DNA of 12,000 nucleotides from Hermodarchaeum sp048885185. Lineage in GTDB: Archaea; Asgardarchaeota; Hermodarchaeia; Hermodarchaeales; Hermodarchaeaceae. Made by a program: the position numbers and the translations under genes. The notes beneath the pieces were generated by a model. That model saw only the letters and a list, made by a program, of their open reading frames with translations. It did not search any database and had not been told where the DNA came from. Each line of letters starts with the position of its first letter. Positions within the stretch are counted from its first letter, which is position 1. Below are positions 10,868-12,000 of this stretch, in pieces. Where the stretch lies: positions 1 to 12,000 of the forward strand of contig JBHLQC010000033.1 in NCBI GenBank assembly GCA_048885185.1. Reading direction: 5' to 3'.

Positions 10868-11950
10868 ATGAAGAAGGTTTGTATACAGGTCGATCAGCAC
10901 CTAGGTGAACAACTGCGTATTCTTTTAGTTGAGAAGGGGCTCTTGGATACGAATTTTCCCATCACAAAAGAAGATACACAACTCTATTTTCCCCTTCGAC
11001 AGTCTATATCTGCAGATGAATTGTCAGCATTAGTCCAGAAGAGTGGACCATTAGCCCTTGTGCAAAAAGACATTACGCCTATTGTGCGTAAGCCACCAGA
11101 TCTTGTCACCGCACTTGAGGGAAAACTTCCTGCGGAATTGGTTGAATCGGTACCTCATTCATTGGACATAATTGGCACTATTGCGATTGTAGAATTAGAC
11201 CCCAAACTTAGTCCGTATGAGACGGAAATTGGGGATGCTATTCGGGAAGTAAACTCGCGTGTAGTTACTGTTTATGCTAAGGAGGGAGGCGTTGAAGGCG
11301 TTTACAGAGTTCGCCCTCTTCGTCTAATCACAGGCAAAGACCAATCTACGACAGTGCACACAGAATATGGGATTAAACTAGCGGTAGATGTAGCTCAAAC
11401 TTATTTCAGTCCACGATTGGGAACAGAACATGATAGGGTGACCCAATCAATTGAGGCACAAGAAGTCATTGTGGACATGTTCACCGGGGTTGGACCCTTT
11501 GCGCTCTTGGCAGCAAAACGTCAACCCGTCACCGTGTATGCCATCGATGTCAATGAACAAGCGATTCAATGCCTAAAAAGAAGTCTCACCCTCAATCGCC
11601 TAACCGGTAAAGTAATTCCCTTAATTGGTGATGCACGAAAAATTATCCAAGACCAATTAGAGAAGAAAGCGGATCGTGTCATAATGAATCTCCCACACAA
11701 TGCCTTTGATTATCTAGACGCTGCTGCGGCCGCAATCAGCTTGAGTGGGGGAATCATCCATTTTTATGGAATTACTACTGAATCGAGATCATTGGAAACG
11801 TTATGTGATGAAGTGATTGCAGAACTTGGAAACTTTGGACAAAAAGCAACAGTAAGAGGTACTCGAATTGTCCGCCCTTTCGCGCCACATGAATTCCAAG
11901 TGGTGATAGACCTTCATGTAGCGCCGGAAAACACGATAAGAGTTACCTGA
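10868..11950 (+). CDS. trm5: tRNA (guanine37-N1)-methyltransferase Trm5
   Basis: 360 aa, full-length archaeal Trm5b type. It methylates N1 of G37 using S-adenosylmethionine, preventing +1 frameshifting, and begins wyosine synthesis on tRNA-Phe. The N-terminal D1 domain (about 1-65) recognises the tRNA elbow. A D2 region has SPYETEIGDAI and YRVRPLRLITG. The class I Rossmann domain has YFSPRLGTEHDRV (179-191), SAM-binding VDMFTGVGPFALLAAK (202-217), NLPHNAFDYLD (274-284) and RPFAPHEFQVVIDL (336-349). The ATG is 9 nt after sepF, so the two are co-transcribed. tRNA-Phe with G37 lies upstream in this window. Confidence 0.94.
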   Translation: MKKVCIQVDQHLGEQLRILLVEKGLLDTNFPITKEDTQLYFPLRQSISADELSALVQKSGPLALVQKDITPIVRKPPDLVTALEGKLPAELVESVPHSLDIIGTIAIVELDPKLSPYETEIGDAIREVNSRVVTVYAKEGGVEGVYRVRPLRLITGKDQSTTVHTEYGIKLAVDVAQTYFSPRLGTEHDRVTQSIEAQEVIVDMFTGVGPFALLAAKRQPVTVYAIDVNEQAIQCLKRSLTLNRLTGKVIPLIGDARKIIQDQLEKKADRVIMNLPHNAFDYLDAAAAAISLSGGIIHFYGITTESRSLETLCDEVIAELGNFGQKATVRGTRIVRPFAPHEFQVVIDLHVAPENTIRVT

Positions 11951-12000
11951 AGGAAAGAATCTGGATTTTGAAGTAGGGCTATCAGAACCCGGTTGAGGTC

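Noticed and set aside
11951..12000. beginning of a gene downstream of trm5
   Set aside because: No start codon with a ribosome binding site and sustained frame is visible in these 50 nt.

Overview
The window is archaeal. Every recognisable protein belongs to an archaeal or archaeo-eukaryotic family: Spt5, SecE, aIF6, prefoldin alpha, ribosomal proteins L18a/LX, L31e, L39e, L37e and S19e, a PDCD5-like protein, RNase P Rpp21, LSm, Trm5b and archaeal SepF. Three of the five tRNA genes carry archaeal-type introns. SepF points to FtsZ-based division. I cannot fix the phylum by eye: a euryarchaeal or Asgard-type lineage fits SepF plus this gene order, and non-canonical tRNA introns are also known elsewhere.

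Positions 1-7412 (minus strand) form one long translation/secretion superoperon, read right to left: tRNA-Gly(GCC), rnp4 (RNase P), a YhbY/CRM RNA-binding protein, S19e, a PDCD5-like protein, L39e, L31e, aIF6, L18a/LX, prefoldin alpha, ftsY, argF, dtdA, secE, spt5. argF (arginine synthesis) and dtdA (D-aminoacyl-tRNA deacylase) sit between ftsY and secE. Candidate internal promoters precede S19e and secE.

Positions 7413-8612 form a plus-strand tRNA cluster: tRNA-Gly(TCC) with a T-loop intron, an unrecognised 131-codon gene with an elaborate leader, then tRNA-Val(GAC) and tRNA-Phe(GAA) only 5 nt apart. tRNA-Phe appears to hold two introns, one in the D-loop and one at 37/38. All five tRNAs in the window have CCA encoded.

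Positions 8664-9801 (minus strand) hold LSm, L37e and an intron-containing tRNA-Ala(GGC) in one tight transcript, followed by a four-helix membrane protein of unknown function with its own promoter and an inverted repeat near its predicted start site.

Positions 9891-11950 (plus strand) hold an MCTS1-like PUA protein, SepF and Trm5 (m1G37 methyltransferase). The shared theme is making and proofreading translation machinery: tRNA maturation (Rpp21, Trm5), tRNA proofreading (DtdA), ribosome assembly (aIF6, YhbY), nascent chain handling and secretion (prefoldin, FtsY, SecE) and transcription elongation (Spt5).

No CRISPR array, insertion sequence, phage gene or defence system was seen. The most unusual parts are the multi-intron tRNA-Phe, the T-loop intron in tRNA-Gly, and the leader of the unknown gene at 7912.
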